A stretch of DNA of 64,000 bases, taken from NCBI GenBank assembly GCA_029532625.1, contig JARFXM010000004.1:4588001-4652000 (forward strand), read 5' to 3'. The stretch is from Lomentospora prolificans (taxonomy: Eukaryota; Ascomycota; Sordariomycetes; Microascales; Microascaceae). The notes beneath the pieces were generated by a model. That model saw only the letters and a list, made by a program, of their open reading frames with translations. It ran no database searches and had not been told where the DNA came from. The stretch's first letter is position 1. Each line of letters begins with the position of its first letter. The position numbers and the translations under genes are program-made. Shown here piece by piece: positions 12,704-25,000 of the stretch.

Positions 12704-13543
12704 ATGCCTTGTTGGAAAAAGAGACGCGGCAGAAGTGACTGGAAAGTCTGGGTAACCCCCCAAGGCTTCGAACGCCGGCCCCCCGACTGGATCCCCCGCC
12801 ACCGCCGACGCCGGCGGCGCCACTCTCCCCCACACAGGTTAACAGCGGGATCCCGCCACACGCGCGACGACCCGGCCGGCGACGACGCACCCCGGACGGA
12901 GCTGGAAGAAGTACAAGGCGAAGTGCCGCGAGCTCTCATGGAAGCCTTCATCCGAATCATGACGATTCAGAACGAGGCGAACAACCTCCTCGAGAGCATC
13001 AACCATCGGATGGAGGTGGTCGAGGCGCGCCTTGAGCGAGAATGCCGTGCGCCGTCGCAGGCGAGCCGCGGGAGCGAGGTCCAGGACCGGGTCAGCGTTC
13101 CTGCGCGATACCAGAATGCCACGCCGCCGTCTCGTATCACGGTGGCGTCTCGGCTTCTGCCGCCCGCTGTCGGCGGGTCGCAGGCCGATGCGGCATCTCA
13201 AGCCAGCGGGAGACGCCGCGCTGCGGAGGCAGGTTCTGTAGAAAACCTAGCAAGCTTCATTGAAGCTCCTAGGGCCAGATCGTGCATTGCGGCCGTACCT
13301 CCCATAGGAGAACTTGGCCAAGCTAGACCTCCTGCTGCGGCGGGATCCCGCCGTGGGGACGGGTCTCAGGTGAGCGGTAGAACTCGTAGGACGCGTAGAA
13401 GTGAGGCACCGGCTGGGACCGAAGCGCTTCCCCGACCTGAGGAACCCCGTAGAAGCGAAGGGCCTGCTCGAAGTGAATGGTCGCGTAGAAGTGGTCCCGC
13501 TCCTGAAACTGCCCGGAGCCATATAAGTCAGGCACGCCGTTGA
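12704..13543 (+). CDS. Orphan arginine-rich, GC-rich protein with central coiled coil (279 aa)
   Basis: I do not recognise this protein. The ORF is uninterrupted, ends TGA at 13541-13543 and is far richer in G and C than its flanks. Residues 1-50 are very basic, with a run of arginines. Residues about 65-115 form an amphipathic helix or coiled coil (EEVQGEVPRALMEAFIRIM, then NLLESINHRMEVVEARLERE). The rest is low-complexity R/S/A/P sequence with repeated GSQ...SGR units and a repeated codon block encoding RRSE-like motifs. Two GCGGGATCCCGC palindromes lie inside it, at 12845-12856 and about 13339-13352. A TATA box and CT-rich leader precede it. It could be a lineage-specific gene, a remnant of a retroelement gag-like ORF (no zinc knuckle or pol is present), or a chance GC-rich frame. 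Confidence 0.5.
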   Translation: MPCWKKRRGRSDWKVWVTPQGFERRPPDWIPRHRRRRRRHSPPHRLTAGSRHTRDDPAGDDAPRTELEEVQGEVPRALMEAFIRIMTIQNEANNLLESINHRMEVVEARLERECRAPSQASRGSEVQDRVSVPARYQNATPPSRITVASRLLPPAVGGSQADAASQASGRRRAAEAGSVENLASFIEAPRARSCIAAVPPIGELGQARPPAAAGSRRGDGSQVSGRTRRTRRSEAPAGTEALPRPEEPRRSEGPARSEWSRRSGPAPETARSHISQARR

Positions 13544-15649
13544 ACTAAAATCCAAGTAGACCTGGCGAGACCCGCTAAGTCTGGCTTGTCTGGTGGGGGT
13601 TAGCGAGACTCAGATATAAATTACTGACTGGCATTTGCAAGCCGTTTGGTGAGAAAGGAGGGTAGGGTTCAAGACTTTTTAAAAAGAAATATAAGATCGT
13701 ATTTTGAGACTCTCTTGTTCATTTCTGATTGTTTGTGGTAAAATAATATGTACCAAATTTCGATATATTGATAATTTTGTTATACCCACGCTGACCCGCG
13801 CACCCCTGGACTGTATCCCCCAGTAGTGACCTCGAGTTTTGATAGCCAGCAGTCATTAGATGCCTCCTAGATGGAGTTCCCAGATTGAACGGCGGACAAC
13901 GCGGTGTGTAAGTCAAAAATGGCGGGACAGCCCTACGGACCAGTTGGAGCCCTTCTGGTCATCATCTCCACAATTCAGCGAGACTCTAGCGAGTCGGAGA
14001 ATTTAAAATGTGGAAGAAGAATATCACGTGATGGCCATACTTGGGTCACCGTTTCCAAGTTATTAGCAAACTAGACTACTTTGAGAAATATGTTTCTTGC
14101 GCTCACCGACAGGATCGGTGAAGTCTCGATCTCGGAGGGAGAGTCGGAGGGAGACTTGCAGAGTCGAATACCAGAGCATATGGATCCTTATTATGTTTAG
14201 GTACTGGTTCTAGGTCACAGATAGCGCGATAACTAGAGAAGCGGAGGGATAGCATACCTATTCGGTGTAAAGTATCGCTCGTCTAGAACAATTTACATCG
14301 CACCACTTGCACTGATGTATGCCTTACCCCCACCGTCCCTGAGGTGTTCATGGCCAAGGTCTGGATGGCACTGCTCTCGTAGTCTTAGCTTGCGAGACGC
14401 CGCGTATAATTTGAGCATGCAGGCAGGCAACCAGAGAGCACAGCAGATCAGCCGCAGGAGACACCGAGGTACGCGAGCGTAGAAGAGGAAACGAGGAACG
14501 TATCGTCCCATAAATATTGTAGCTTATCATAACCGCTCCCTCCGTCAAGCAAAGCTTCATTCAATCAGCCGCCGGGCCCACACCGCAGAATGATACATAG
14601 ACATATATAACTCCCGTGGCACCCGAGTTACCACTGGCGTATAGAACCGGGCTCTCTCGGCACCTTAGGGTATAAAACTAAGAAAAACATGACAGTAGCG
14701 TTGCGTTGTTTTTTTCCGCCGTGAGACGTTAGGGATATCCAATCTTAATGGAAGAGAAAAAAAGCCACCCAAACACACCCATTTTACATGAATACCAAAG
14801 GTAGATGAAACGAAAGGTAAAAATAACTCCCGGTACAGTTAGACTGCATTGGGAGATGGAGGATTCCCGGTAGGGTACATAAGTAATTCGCTTGGGCGAA
14901 ATAGGGAAATATATGGTCAAAAGTCATCAACATTCTGTGACAGATCCATCCAACGCCTGCCACCAAGAATCGCGAAGATTTAAAAGAAAATAAAAAAAAA
15001 GAATAAGTAAAAATAAATGGAAGTAGAGCCGCCAGAACGTGGGATTTGAGCAAAGGCTAGATGCAAAACGTCCCTAAGTGCTCTGGTGGTATAAAAAAGA
15101 ATGGAATAGAAGAAACGGTGAAAACAACAACTGGAACCAGCCGAGCCGTGAGGCAATGCGATCTTGCCTAGCCGCGAGGCTCATTGATCTTTATTGAGGG
15201 AGTAAAATCATAGACAGCTTCCGCCCATTGAAGGATATGTAAGATTGCATTGAGTGGTATACGAGGCCGTAATCGAGTGGTAGGCGTAACAAATCGCGAG
15301 GAGATAGAGGATCTGGGTGTCGAGTATTCCGGTGAAACGAGGGATGAGAGGATGTATGCGAGCGTCTGAATATTGCGCAAAAGTGGGCTTCGAATTTAGT
15401 TGATGCGGTCCTGTTTGCTCCCGCGGACATGGTATTCGGTTTCACACCACGAATGACCATTGTGTTTCTGCCACCCGCCCCATGGTACTTTGACTGGTGT
15501 GCCGATGTAGCGGGCCGCGTGATAGTGGGTGGATCGAGACTAAGCGGAGGTAATAGGGGAGAAGTAGGAAGAAAAAGGAATAAGCCGTTGCGGGAGCTAT
15601 AGCACACCAGGCCAAAGAGGACACCTCTAAGGAGAGCTATCAGAGCCGA
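13544..15649. other. 2.1-kb intergenic region, no gene seen
   Basis: More AT-rich than the neighbouring orphan ORF. GCGAGAC occurs near 13564, 13602 and 13977, and GGAGGGAGAGTC-like units near 14133. Open frames are short and match nothing. The right end is the 3' flank of the minus-strand CNL1-like gene. Confidence 0.5.
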
Positions 15650-16180
15650 TCACCGCTTATGTTTCTTGGAGCTTGAATGCTTGTGCGACGACGAGGAGTG
15701 GTGGTGTTCGTGATGCCTCCTACTACTGGATCCGCCGCTGCTCTCGAGGTCTCGCTCCATTGCTTCTACCCTCGCTCGGTACCCCCGAACGATATCTCGT
15801 ATATTGCTGATTCGGTCAAAGTCTTCTTCGAGCTCGTCAAGTTGCCTCAGGATCTCGTGAAACCTCGCAATTTCAGCGTCAGCAACATCAATTAAGTTGC
15901 CGGCACGGTCGTACTGAGCCTCGGTGAACATGGCACTCTGCTCACTTAGGTATTCCATGCGCCGTTGAACTTGGTTCATGAGGCTATCGAAATAACGTGA
16001 TAGTTGCGTCAAGGAAGAACTATCCAGCATGAGCACACCTTGACTGGAAGCCCTGCTGGCAGCCCTAGAGGAGCTGGATCCATTGCCGAGAGCCGCTTGC
16101 CCCTGACGTAGCAGCTGGATTTCCTCAGGAGTTAAGCCTAATTGCGTGTCGGGCACCCCTTGCACCGCAGAACTGGGCAT
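15650..16180 (-). CDS. BLOC-1 subunit CNL1-like protein (176 aa)
   Basis: Probably a subunit of the BLOC-1 complex on endosomes, which in yeast acts in endosomal maturation and Rab GTPase control. The single-exon frame begins MPSSAVQGVPDTQLGLTPEE, a pattern I associate with fungal CNL1 N-termini. It has a Ser-rich linker at about residues 35-55. A long helical, coiled-coil core follows at about 58-145, containing LSRYFDSLMNQVQRRMEYLS, YDRAGNLIDVADAEIARF, LDELEEDFDRI and IRDIVRGYRARVEAMERDLE. A His/Ser/Lys-rich tail ends the protein. Length and architecture fit this small family. The assignment rests on remembered sequence pattern, not a search; another small coiled-coil complex subunit is possible. 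No introns are needed. It stands alone, with more than 2 kb on each side free of recognised genes. Confidence 0.65.
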   Translation of the reverse strand: MPSSAVQGVPDTQLGLTPEEIQLLRQGQAALGNGSSSSRAASRASSQGVLMLDSSSLTQLSRYFDSLMNQVQRRMEYLSEQSAMFTEAQYDRAGNLIDVADAEIARFHEILRQLDELEEDFDRISNIRDIVRGYRARVEAMERDLESSGGSSSRRHHEHHHSSSSHKHSSSKKHKR

Positions 16181-19100
16181 TCTGGGCTGCTAGGTGATGG
16201 ACCGCGCGGTGTGGCGGCACACGACTGGGTGAGAGAAGGTCGAAGGGACAGCGCACGCGAGAGGCGGCGCGGCGCGGCCGGCCAAGGTTGATAGGGTGGG
16301 CGAATAGTGCGCTATCAGTCGACAAAAGCGCGGGAAGGGGGGAGGGGAGCGTTTTAGGGTTCGAACAGGTGTTCGCAACAACGACGTCCCGCTGCGTCTA
16401 ACGTCTCGACGGGATCAATGAGACGGGGAATTGTTCGGGACAAGGCCGGATACGGATGAAAGATCAATTGTTCGGCGGGTTGAATGCGACGCAGGCTCTT
16501 GGAACGCCGGGTGATGAATGGAGGCGGGCTAAGAGGGGTTTCGGTGGTCGGGTATGGCGACAGCGTCGGGCGCGAAGGGGGCGACGAATGACATTAGGCA
16601 CGGGTGATTTTTTGGAGTCTGCGATGGCCTTTCTTTCGGCGAATAGTACTCGCAAGGCTTCATGGTATCGAGGAGAGCGTCTAGGTTACTGCATTGGGTT
16701 CAAGACTCAACGGGGCATGTTTCTGAGACAGATTAACGCCAGTGGTATGAGCAGCGAAGCTCCCCTGCGGAAGCGCGCAGGGAGGAGAAGGCAAAGCGCT
16801 TGGAGAAAGGGTTGAGCTTTCGTGTAATAGCTTTCGAAGCGTGCCTGTTTCAAGTCTCGAATTAAATGGCGCCTTTTTCTTGTCGTTGTGGTCGATCCAC
16901 CTGCTGCCAGCAGCTGGCCGGGCGTCCTGTTTTCTCTGTAAAATCTGGCTGCTTGGATTTATCGCCTCGCACTGGTTCTCAATGAATTGAGAAACGGCAC
17001 ACCCGTGATGGGAGGGTGGAAAGGGTGGAAGCGAGCAGAAGAAGGAAAGACCGTCGTAAGGCCTTGTTGCGTGACAAAAAGAAAAGGGAAGATGGATGCG
17101 AGAGAGAAAAGGGTGAGGAAAAAGGTGATGGAGTGAGGATGTGCGGGAAATTGAGGAAGGGGCCAATTTCCTAGGCCTGGGGAGAGGATGGGATGTTCTC
17201 GCTGGCTGGTAGTTGTACTGTGCTTGTGATACCCAGGAACAAGAAGAAAAGGAACCTTGAGAGAAAACCGGCAAAGCCCAGACCGCTGAACGACTGTGGC
17301 CCTTCCGTCCACCACGGACCCGACAGTAATATGTGTATGTATAGGAGAGCGCGATATCCTCCCGACCTGGCAATTTGTTGCTTGGCTTGGCCTTGCCGTC
17401 TCCCCGGACCAGTCACAAGTCTGGTCCCGAGCCAGGGACTGAGGAGATTTCTGTCCCCTAAACTCCTTTTGCACGAAGCTCGCCTTAAGTGGCCACTATT
17501 AGTTGAATGTCATTGCCATACAGGAATTAATTCGAAGAACCTGGTAATTTTCGCTGCACTGAAAATCACGGCTTCGCCTGTGCAACCACGGGAGAAGAAA
17601 GCGGATTGGAGAATGCTCCGGACCTACCTGCGGGATGCGGTGATGCGGAGTCGACCTCGTCGTTTCTATCACGATGGCTTCCTTGGTCCCGGTAGCCGAA
17701 GCGAAGCGACACTATTTACACGACGATGTTGGGCCTGGCCCTCCAGCCACATTGAACCCTAATAGTTGAAGAAATACACGGATGTGACGATCCCTGATCT
17801 AACAAGGGGTGGAGGCACCGCATTGCATATTTGTGGACGGGACCAGATGTCTTGAATAAGATGATGTAGTGAGACTTTCAATACTCCGAGAAGTTGCTTG
17901 GAACTTTTCCGAAGGAAATGCATGGACTTCATTCGTATTTCCCCATCAAGGGCACCCGGACTTTGGGTCGCCCACACACCGAGAGACGGGTTGGGAACTA
18001 TGAGCGACATCAAATTCCAGCCGCCTTGTTGTCCCCGCCCGCGTGGACGGCGTGTTCGAGCACTTGCCCATGCCTTTTGGATATACCATATATTGGTACA
18101 AATATCTTTTCGGCGGCATACATACCGCACGCTATGAGGATATTGGCGGAATTCAGCGGCTTGGTTGGGTCCGGTGTTGTTGGAGGATGATTGCGAGGTG
18201 GATAGAGTGGCTGGCCCACGCACCTTTGCTAAGTACACCTCGCGGCTTCTGTGTGGGCTCTCCACTTGTATCAAGGGTGGGAGAGGACTTGCTTTTTGCC
18301 TGTATTACCTTGCCGGGTGATGGCATTCCAAGACACAGGTGATTCAGACGGCTTGAAGAAGGGATTGAGAGGGTAATATTGTTTTGCGAGGATTCATCAC
18401 CTTGGCGAACTAGAGGTCGAAATCAACGACACCCTATCGCAATTAAGGCGAGAAGATGTTACCAAAAAAAAAGAAAAAAAAATAACAGCACGTCAAATGG
18501 TGGATGAGTATGCCTTGATAAAATGCTGCCGATGATGTTGTCGGGACTAGGGAGCCTGTCCCGATCGCAAACCACCCACACAATAGACGTCGACGTGCAT
18601 TGGTCGGGCGAATTAATATAACTTGCGAGTTCTTGTACGACACGCCTCAGTGTAGGACCGAGGACGTTCCCACTACTTTACTTTTGCTATTTTGCGACTG
18701 GGGTCGACAGGTAGCCGACATGTACGCATACTATCACTTTACTTGAGGGCACATTGGTGTGAGAACAAGAACGGGGAAAGGGAAACCAAGACGGTTGCCG
18801 GCAGCCTTGGAAGTCGAGGCTGCTCAACGACCCCTCTCCTCTGAAAGCGCCTTCCTTTTTTCGAAGACATGGTCTTGGATGACAGCTGCGGTATCTACCG
18901 AAGGCATTTGTTGAGACCAGAGCCTGCCACACGAATAAGAGATATGGGTCGTTCAAGTGCGAAGGTTAGCAGGTTCATTGTGGAAAGAGCACATCCGAGT
19001 CAAGAAACTGCAATGTTTCAAAGACGACACGACCTCCCTTCCTTGAACCGCGGGGAAAGGGAGAGGGCCTTCCCCACGCAGGTCACCGATCCCCGCAGAA

Positions 19101-20063
19101 ATTGGGAGCATGCTCAAGTGATATTGGGTGCACTAATACAGTACAGTTACAGGGTAAAACTAATTCTTGTAAGAAACATTTAAACTGTGGAATGTGAAGA
19201 CCCAAGACTCTACCCAGCACATGTATCCAGGTCCTTCTGCAATGTCGTAGGTCGAAACGCACGGGAACCTGCAAACATCTGCACGTCTCCCGCCCTCTGA
19301 TGTCAGCTCCTATGCAGATCATGACTCCCTCTTCTTTTTGCCCTTATGTACCCGATCTTTTGGTTCTGGGCTTGGCGATAACCGATCCATCAAATTCAGC
19401 CTATCAACCCAGCGTTGTGCAGGAGGGAGGCTTCCCGTTCTCGAAGCTCCATGACTCGGTGTGCTTTTGTTCAATAGGACGCCATCGAGCTGCCGGATAG
19501 GGAGGAGCGCCTGATCAGGTCCCCTGTTCGTCGGGGTGACGAGGTTCTCTCATTTGAGCGCGTCATAACGTTGCAGCGCATTTTAATGTTGTATTCTGAG
19601 CATGGCGACACTCCACTGCACGCCGTTCTCCATTCCCTTGGTTCGCCGGTTGGTTTGGTGCGCGAAGAACCGCGGTCGTCTGAAAAGGAGAAGAAATGAA
19701 AAAGGGTCGCCTGGCTCCCGCGCTTTTTGTAAGAGTGGTCTCTCCACACCTCACCACCCCGACCGATTACGGACCTGATTCCTTTCAAGGCAATCTGGAC
19801 CGTGGTGGCGGGTTTGCATTGTATGTGAAGGGGCGAGCACTTGGGAATTTATGTATTTTGTTTGTTCCGCTGGTCCCTCTCCCAAGGTTTTAGGTCCAAT
19901 GCTAACCATTAGCTATTTCCAAGCCCGTTTTCCTGGATTCGAAACTAAAGCATTGCCCGGGTTTTACGGTATCCACCATCTACGATAATTTTCGGCCATG
20001 TCTCTCAAATCCTCGCGAGAGTAGTAGTGGCTGGATTCCGTTGTATCTCGCCTCTCTACGCGG

Positions 20064-20106
<43 letters not shown>

Positions 20107-20495
20107 GCTCAAACTCTCACTGGCAAAGCTCCACTAGGGGCCAATTAGTCGAGCGGGAACTAAAAGGCCGAACGCCATGGTGCTTAGCTCTTTGAGGAAA
20201 TGCGTACCTCATCCTCCGCGTTGTCGGACATTTAGCAGACGTACATTCCACCTCTCGCAGAGGTCTACAGAGGTTTGTCGGAAATGGGTTACTACTTGAC
20301 ATCTGAGGCAAAACACTCCGGCCCTATCACACCCGCTTGAGAAATGGTCACAGTCGAGTAGTATAAAAGAGATATATCTCATCTGGAGCCTTCCACGATG
20401 AATCCCCGTAATTCTTTGCGCGGGTACCTGTGTGATAACGACCCTAGGTAGCCTTGCCGTTGATAATATTCCCCGCGACGATAACGACCGGAATC
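16181..20495. other. 4.3-kb intergenic region, no gene supported
   Basis: The left part is the promoter side of the CNL1-like gene and the right end is the promoter of the secreted esterase. Frames of up to about 230 codons occur on both strands (for example 16681-17373 minus and 17193-17762 plus) but overlap one another, lack domains and have no intron logic. A T40 tract lies at 20065-20104. Confidence 0.5.
20065..20104. repeat. Poly-T tract of 40 nt
   Basis: Uninterrupted run of 40 T, the longest homopolymer in the window, about 390 nt upstream of the esterase ATG. It is preceded by GCGGC and followed by AGGCTC. Confidence 0.95.
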
Positions 20496-22078
20496 ATGTG
20501 GCTATCTAGTCTCGTATGCGGCCTTGGCCTGCTCTCGACTGTTACGGGGACAATCCTTCAGAATGGTCAGGTGAGAGAGACCAACTATCCCGATACTAAG
20601 ATCGCCTTGGTCGATGGTTCGTTTAAGACCTATGCGAACAACGCTTCTGAAATCAGTTACCTCGGACGATGGGACTCGAATAAGGTGTCTTGGTGGGCGT
20701 AAGTGGCCCCGATTACGAGATCATGGAGATGAGGGACCTGATTCTCCTTGTCATGGTTGTCACAGTCAAGACTCTTACGCGTGTTTCATAGTGCGCCTGG
20801 AATTCGATTTGGATTCACTGGCCAGACGGTTGCTATCACCTTCGGCGAGCATACCATTGACGGCACCCTGGTTGGCTACCGCCTAAGCGGCCTCGACTGG
20901 CAATTCACCAACGTCACAGCCGGCGGTTCTCACCTCTTCATCAGCCCGGAGACCGAGGGAACCGAGCTAACAGCTCCGATCAGCCCTAACACGTTCGAGA
21001 TGAGGGTTACGAACTGGGGTTACGGCATCCAGATTGACAGTGTTCATGTCGATGAGGGCGAGACTATCGTCAAACTACCCTCTCAGCCTCGATTCGTAGA
21101 GTTCATCGGCGACAGCCTATCTGCCGGCATGTACAACTCGTATGAGGCTCTATCAGGATTCGCGTACGGCGTCGGACAGGGCCTTGGAAACACGGAATAC
21201 TCGATCACTGCGTACCCCGGCATCTGTGTCGCCGACCAGGACTGCTGGGGAAACACAAGAGGCCAGAGTCACCAGTGGTTTTACACCACCGATAACAGCT
21301 GGCGCTCTAAGGAGCTCTATGGAGGTACGCCTCTCCACGCCAATGACCTGGGAAACCTGGTTGCCCTGCAAATTACTAAGATCTGATACTAGATAATCCT
21401 GAGCCTTGGGACTTCAAGAAACAGCAGAAGGCCGACCTTGTCGTAATAAATCTCGGTACAAACGACGCCAACACGGCCAATAACGTTACTAGCGAGACCT
21501 ACATTGAGCACTACAAACGTCTCATCCAGGGTATTCACGGCGTCTGGCCGGACGCGCAGGTCATCATCATGGTTCGTGAAAAGTTGTCTGAACTGTTCTC
21601 GCAGGGTCGGGACAAGGCTAATTTCACTTTGATAGCAAATGTGGCAAGGATTCTACCAGGACGGCAACTCCTACGCGCAGAACACTGATTTCCGCGAGGA
21701 AGTCTACTCGGTGTACAAGTACTTTAATACGAAGGAATATCTCAACGCACCTGTAGTATGGGATGGCATCAAGGGGAAGGCCACCAAGACGAAGAAGAAG
21801 GCGAAGCCGTTTGTCCACTTTTTCAACACGACAGGTATCCTCCAGCACAACGACATTGCGCCCCAGTGGCATCCAACCGATGTTGGCCAGATTAAGGTCG
21901 CGAGCCACCTGATTCAATTCATCACCCAGAAGCTTGGGTGGCACTTGTATGCTACCGGGCCTGAGTAAGTCGACTCCCGAGGCGCAGCTGTGAGCGGCGA
22001 GAGTGCGGGTTCCTAACTAACATGATTCTCAGGGTGTTTGCCGACACCCTTTACTGGAACGACCAGTCAGGCTATTAG
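20496..22078 (+). CDS. Secreted SGNH/GDSL esterase, CE2-like two-domain protein (429 aa)
   Basis: Likely an extracellular carbohydrate esterase, for example deacetylating plant polysaccharide. Exons: 20496-20698, 20792-21324, 21393-21571, 21636-21964, 22033-22078. The second in-frame ATG (20496) was chosen because it begins directly with a signal peptide, MWLSSLVCGLGLLSTVTG; an ATG at 20454 would add 14 residues. Residues about 30-160 fit the beta-sandwich domain of CE2 enzymes. The catalytic domain has FIGDSLSAG with nucleophile Ser176, the block LGTND (Asn269) and QWHPTDVG with His384. In many relatives an Asp sits two before that His; here it is Gln, as in dyad-type members. A lysine-rich insertion lies at about residues 350-363. 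Intron 3 uses a GTTCGT donor. Substrate is unproven. Confidence 0.88.
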
Positions 22079-25000
22079 GAATAAACAACCGAGCCCGGAG
22101 TGTTCTCGAGCGAGAGAAACCAGCATGGTAATTCGACAATTCGTTTCGCTTTCCAGGTAGACGAACTTCTGATGGGGAACCGCTCTTCTACGATGGAATG
22201 TGTCAATACGATGCATTAGGTTCTAGCCGTTTGGCAGGCGAGAGAAGAGAGAGAGGAGCGGTATTGTGAGAGGAAGCGAGTTTCGCTTCATGTAACTATG
22301 AATACATCCGATTTGTTCGGCCATTGACTATGGATTAACGAGTATTAATGAATGAAAAACAACCTTCTACGGATCAAGGACTCTTTACACAAATGCGTAG
22401 GAGTGAAAGCAATATGAGATAGTGACCAGGGCTCACTGGAAACAAAAGCATTCTCTAGATGATAAGCTCGCCATCCGCAAACGCCGCCCCAAGTCTAGCT
22501 ACGAGGCCGTTATGCAGTTATCCATCTTTAGGGGATTAACAGATGGAGCCACAAGCGCCGCCAAAAAAAAAAAAAAAGAAGACAAGAAAAAAAGAAAAGA
22601 AAAAAAAGAGACTCGAGTCGAGAGAGTCGACCTTCGACCTTCGCCTCCTTGCGTCGACCTGTCAGATCTTTGTCTGCTTCTTCCGGCCTGGGCGGCCGTG
22701 ACGCTTTACCAGCACATCGCAGGTGAGGCCGGGAAGCGCTCGCCAAATCTGCAGAGCACTCAAAACAGGAAGCGGACCGAATCCGGCTCTCAGACCGTCT
22801 CTCTCCTTTTGATCCGGTCGAGAGCTGTCACGTCGCTGACACCGCAGCTGGCTGGCGGCTACAAGGGGGTACAAAGTTGAGCAAGCGCATGGCCAGCGGA
22901 GCAGGGGTGATGGGGTTGCTGAGGGTCCTGAAACAACGGGCTTTTTCTTTTCTGGCTTACGAATGGATTACGGAGACGGCGATGGGTTCGCGGGGGATGT
23001 GCGAAGCAAGGTTTATTTGTGAGGGGAGAAAAAAAAAAGGAAAAAAAAAATGGCGAAAATGCTCTGCCGCCGGCTGGTTCGAGGGCTCACTTATAGGGGA
23101 TCGACGGGATTAGACAGGGATTTGGCGCGCCTCGAGTGCACATCTTCATCTTGCTTTTGTGGCTCGAGAATATTTCTTTGTTGTTAACGGTGACTGGGTG
23201 GAGAGATGGGGGACTTCGGAAGTCTTTCCTTCATCTGTTTGTGCGCAATAAAATAAGGGGACTTGGAAAAAGGTGAGACGATCGGATCTCGCTGAAGTGC
23301 TTGAGCATGTGTCGTACCTGCAGCTAGAGGCAGGAACCAGGGATCTACAATTACAAAAGGAAAAAAAAGAAAAGAAAGTGGGTCGTTGGCGTAGCTGCAG
23401 CAAGGCGGCATGGCTGCCAATGATGGACTTCGTAAGCACCTGGGCAGACATTGATGTATGCTGCAGGGAGAGATGTCGAGGTCTCTCGCAACACAGGGAG
23501 CGGGAGAAGCGGAGCAAACAGTGGGTTGTAATCCGGTTAGCTCCTACGCTCCACTCGTTCTCGGAATACGGAGCGCGAGAATGCGGATAGAGAAATGTGG
23601 TCGGCGAGGCTAATATCGCACTCCCGTCTCACAAAAAAAAAAAATTAAAGAAAAAACGATAAGCAAGGATCTCAGAAATGGTTGAGTGCCCGCCCGGTGC
23701 GCTGCTGCTGTGCAGTTGAGGCGATTCCTAAACTTCGATGAACTCAAGCCTAATGCGAAATAATATCTACTTTCTTGCCTCGTGCGTTCGAGAGCCAGCG
23801 GTGCACTGGCCTCGAAAAAGGGTGATAAAATGCCAAGAGATCCAAGGATCGATGCTGATCCCGAAGCACAAACCATAAACATCAATGTTTAATCGAGTGC
23901 CATTGGTGTCATTGGAGTTGGAGACAAGGGGCGTGAGAGCGAGAGCCAACTTGCACGTGGTAGTATTTTGCGGACACTTCGAGTGCCCCGCGTCCGTGCC
24001 AAAACAAAATGTTTCGGGTTTCTGGATTGCAGAATTGGCTCTTCGAACTTTTTTCTCGATGATTATGGATGGATTTCCCACTTGGTGCTAGCGAGGGCCC
24101 AAGTCTTGTGTCTTGTGGCCACAGGTTCTGCAGAGAGCTCGACACGTGTGAGGGCCATGTTCCTGCAGGGCCGATGATATTTCAGATTTCGCAAGCCACC
24201 CAATGCAGAAAGGATGAACCTTGACGGGGCTTTTAAGGAGCTCTACAATGTAGCTGACAAGCTCTTTGAACAGGCCAGAACACTGCACTGGTACTTGAAA
24301 GAGGGAGTAGGGGCGCCTATGCTCAAATGCATGTTTTGGCTGGCGTCTTTACTCTCGTGGTTTCTGATGGAATATGTACAGATAGAGCTCGCTTGGGCAT
24401 GTCACTTGTAGAAAATACCTGCCAGGAGCGCCACAAAGTGCGATGGAAGGCACGCCATGCCCGTTCGCGCTGTTCTACGTTATCTGCTTAGTCTATCACA
24501 ACGGATCAATCCACTCTGGAGAGGTCCTTTCGCCAGGAATGAGTCCGCCCTCTAATAAGCTTTAACAGGCCTAAAGCTGAGACCAGAGACCTCGCTGGCC
24601 AGACGACTGCCAGGGCCGTCCCTGCACCTGTTGCACCTAAACCATCGGTGTTCAATGTCGCATCCAAGCAATCCTTTGTTGATCCACTCCCTGCCGAGGG
24701 CCTTTTCCTAGGCCTCCGAGTCCAAGGGTCAATGCTCCGTGTACTACCTTGGTATGTCCTCCGCAATTGATGAATCCATGGCCGGTCTTGCTGGCCCCTC
24801 TGAGCACACGCTCACATCTGTCTGGTGTTATACGGCCCAAATGGGCACCTCCACCCCGAGTACGACCGACGAGCCCGGGCCTAGCCTTACTAGCCTTGCC
24901 TATAAATCCCCGCCAATATAGCTCGAGTCGGCGTAAGCGGGAGTGAGAACCCCCTTCCCACAGGAATTTCGGCCCTGGGCATTCCAGGTACGAGGCCTGG

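Noticed and set aside
12704..13543. Reading the orphan ORF as a retrotransposon gag
   Set aside because: No CCHC knuckle, no protease, reverse transcriptase or integrase frame, and no long terminal repeats nearby. Kept as an orphan instead.
16681..17373. 230-codon minus-strand frame
   Set aside because: Low-complexity Pro/Ser/His-rich translation, overlapped by equally long frames in other phases on both strands, with no domain. It looks like a by-product of pyrimidine-rich DNA.
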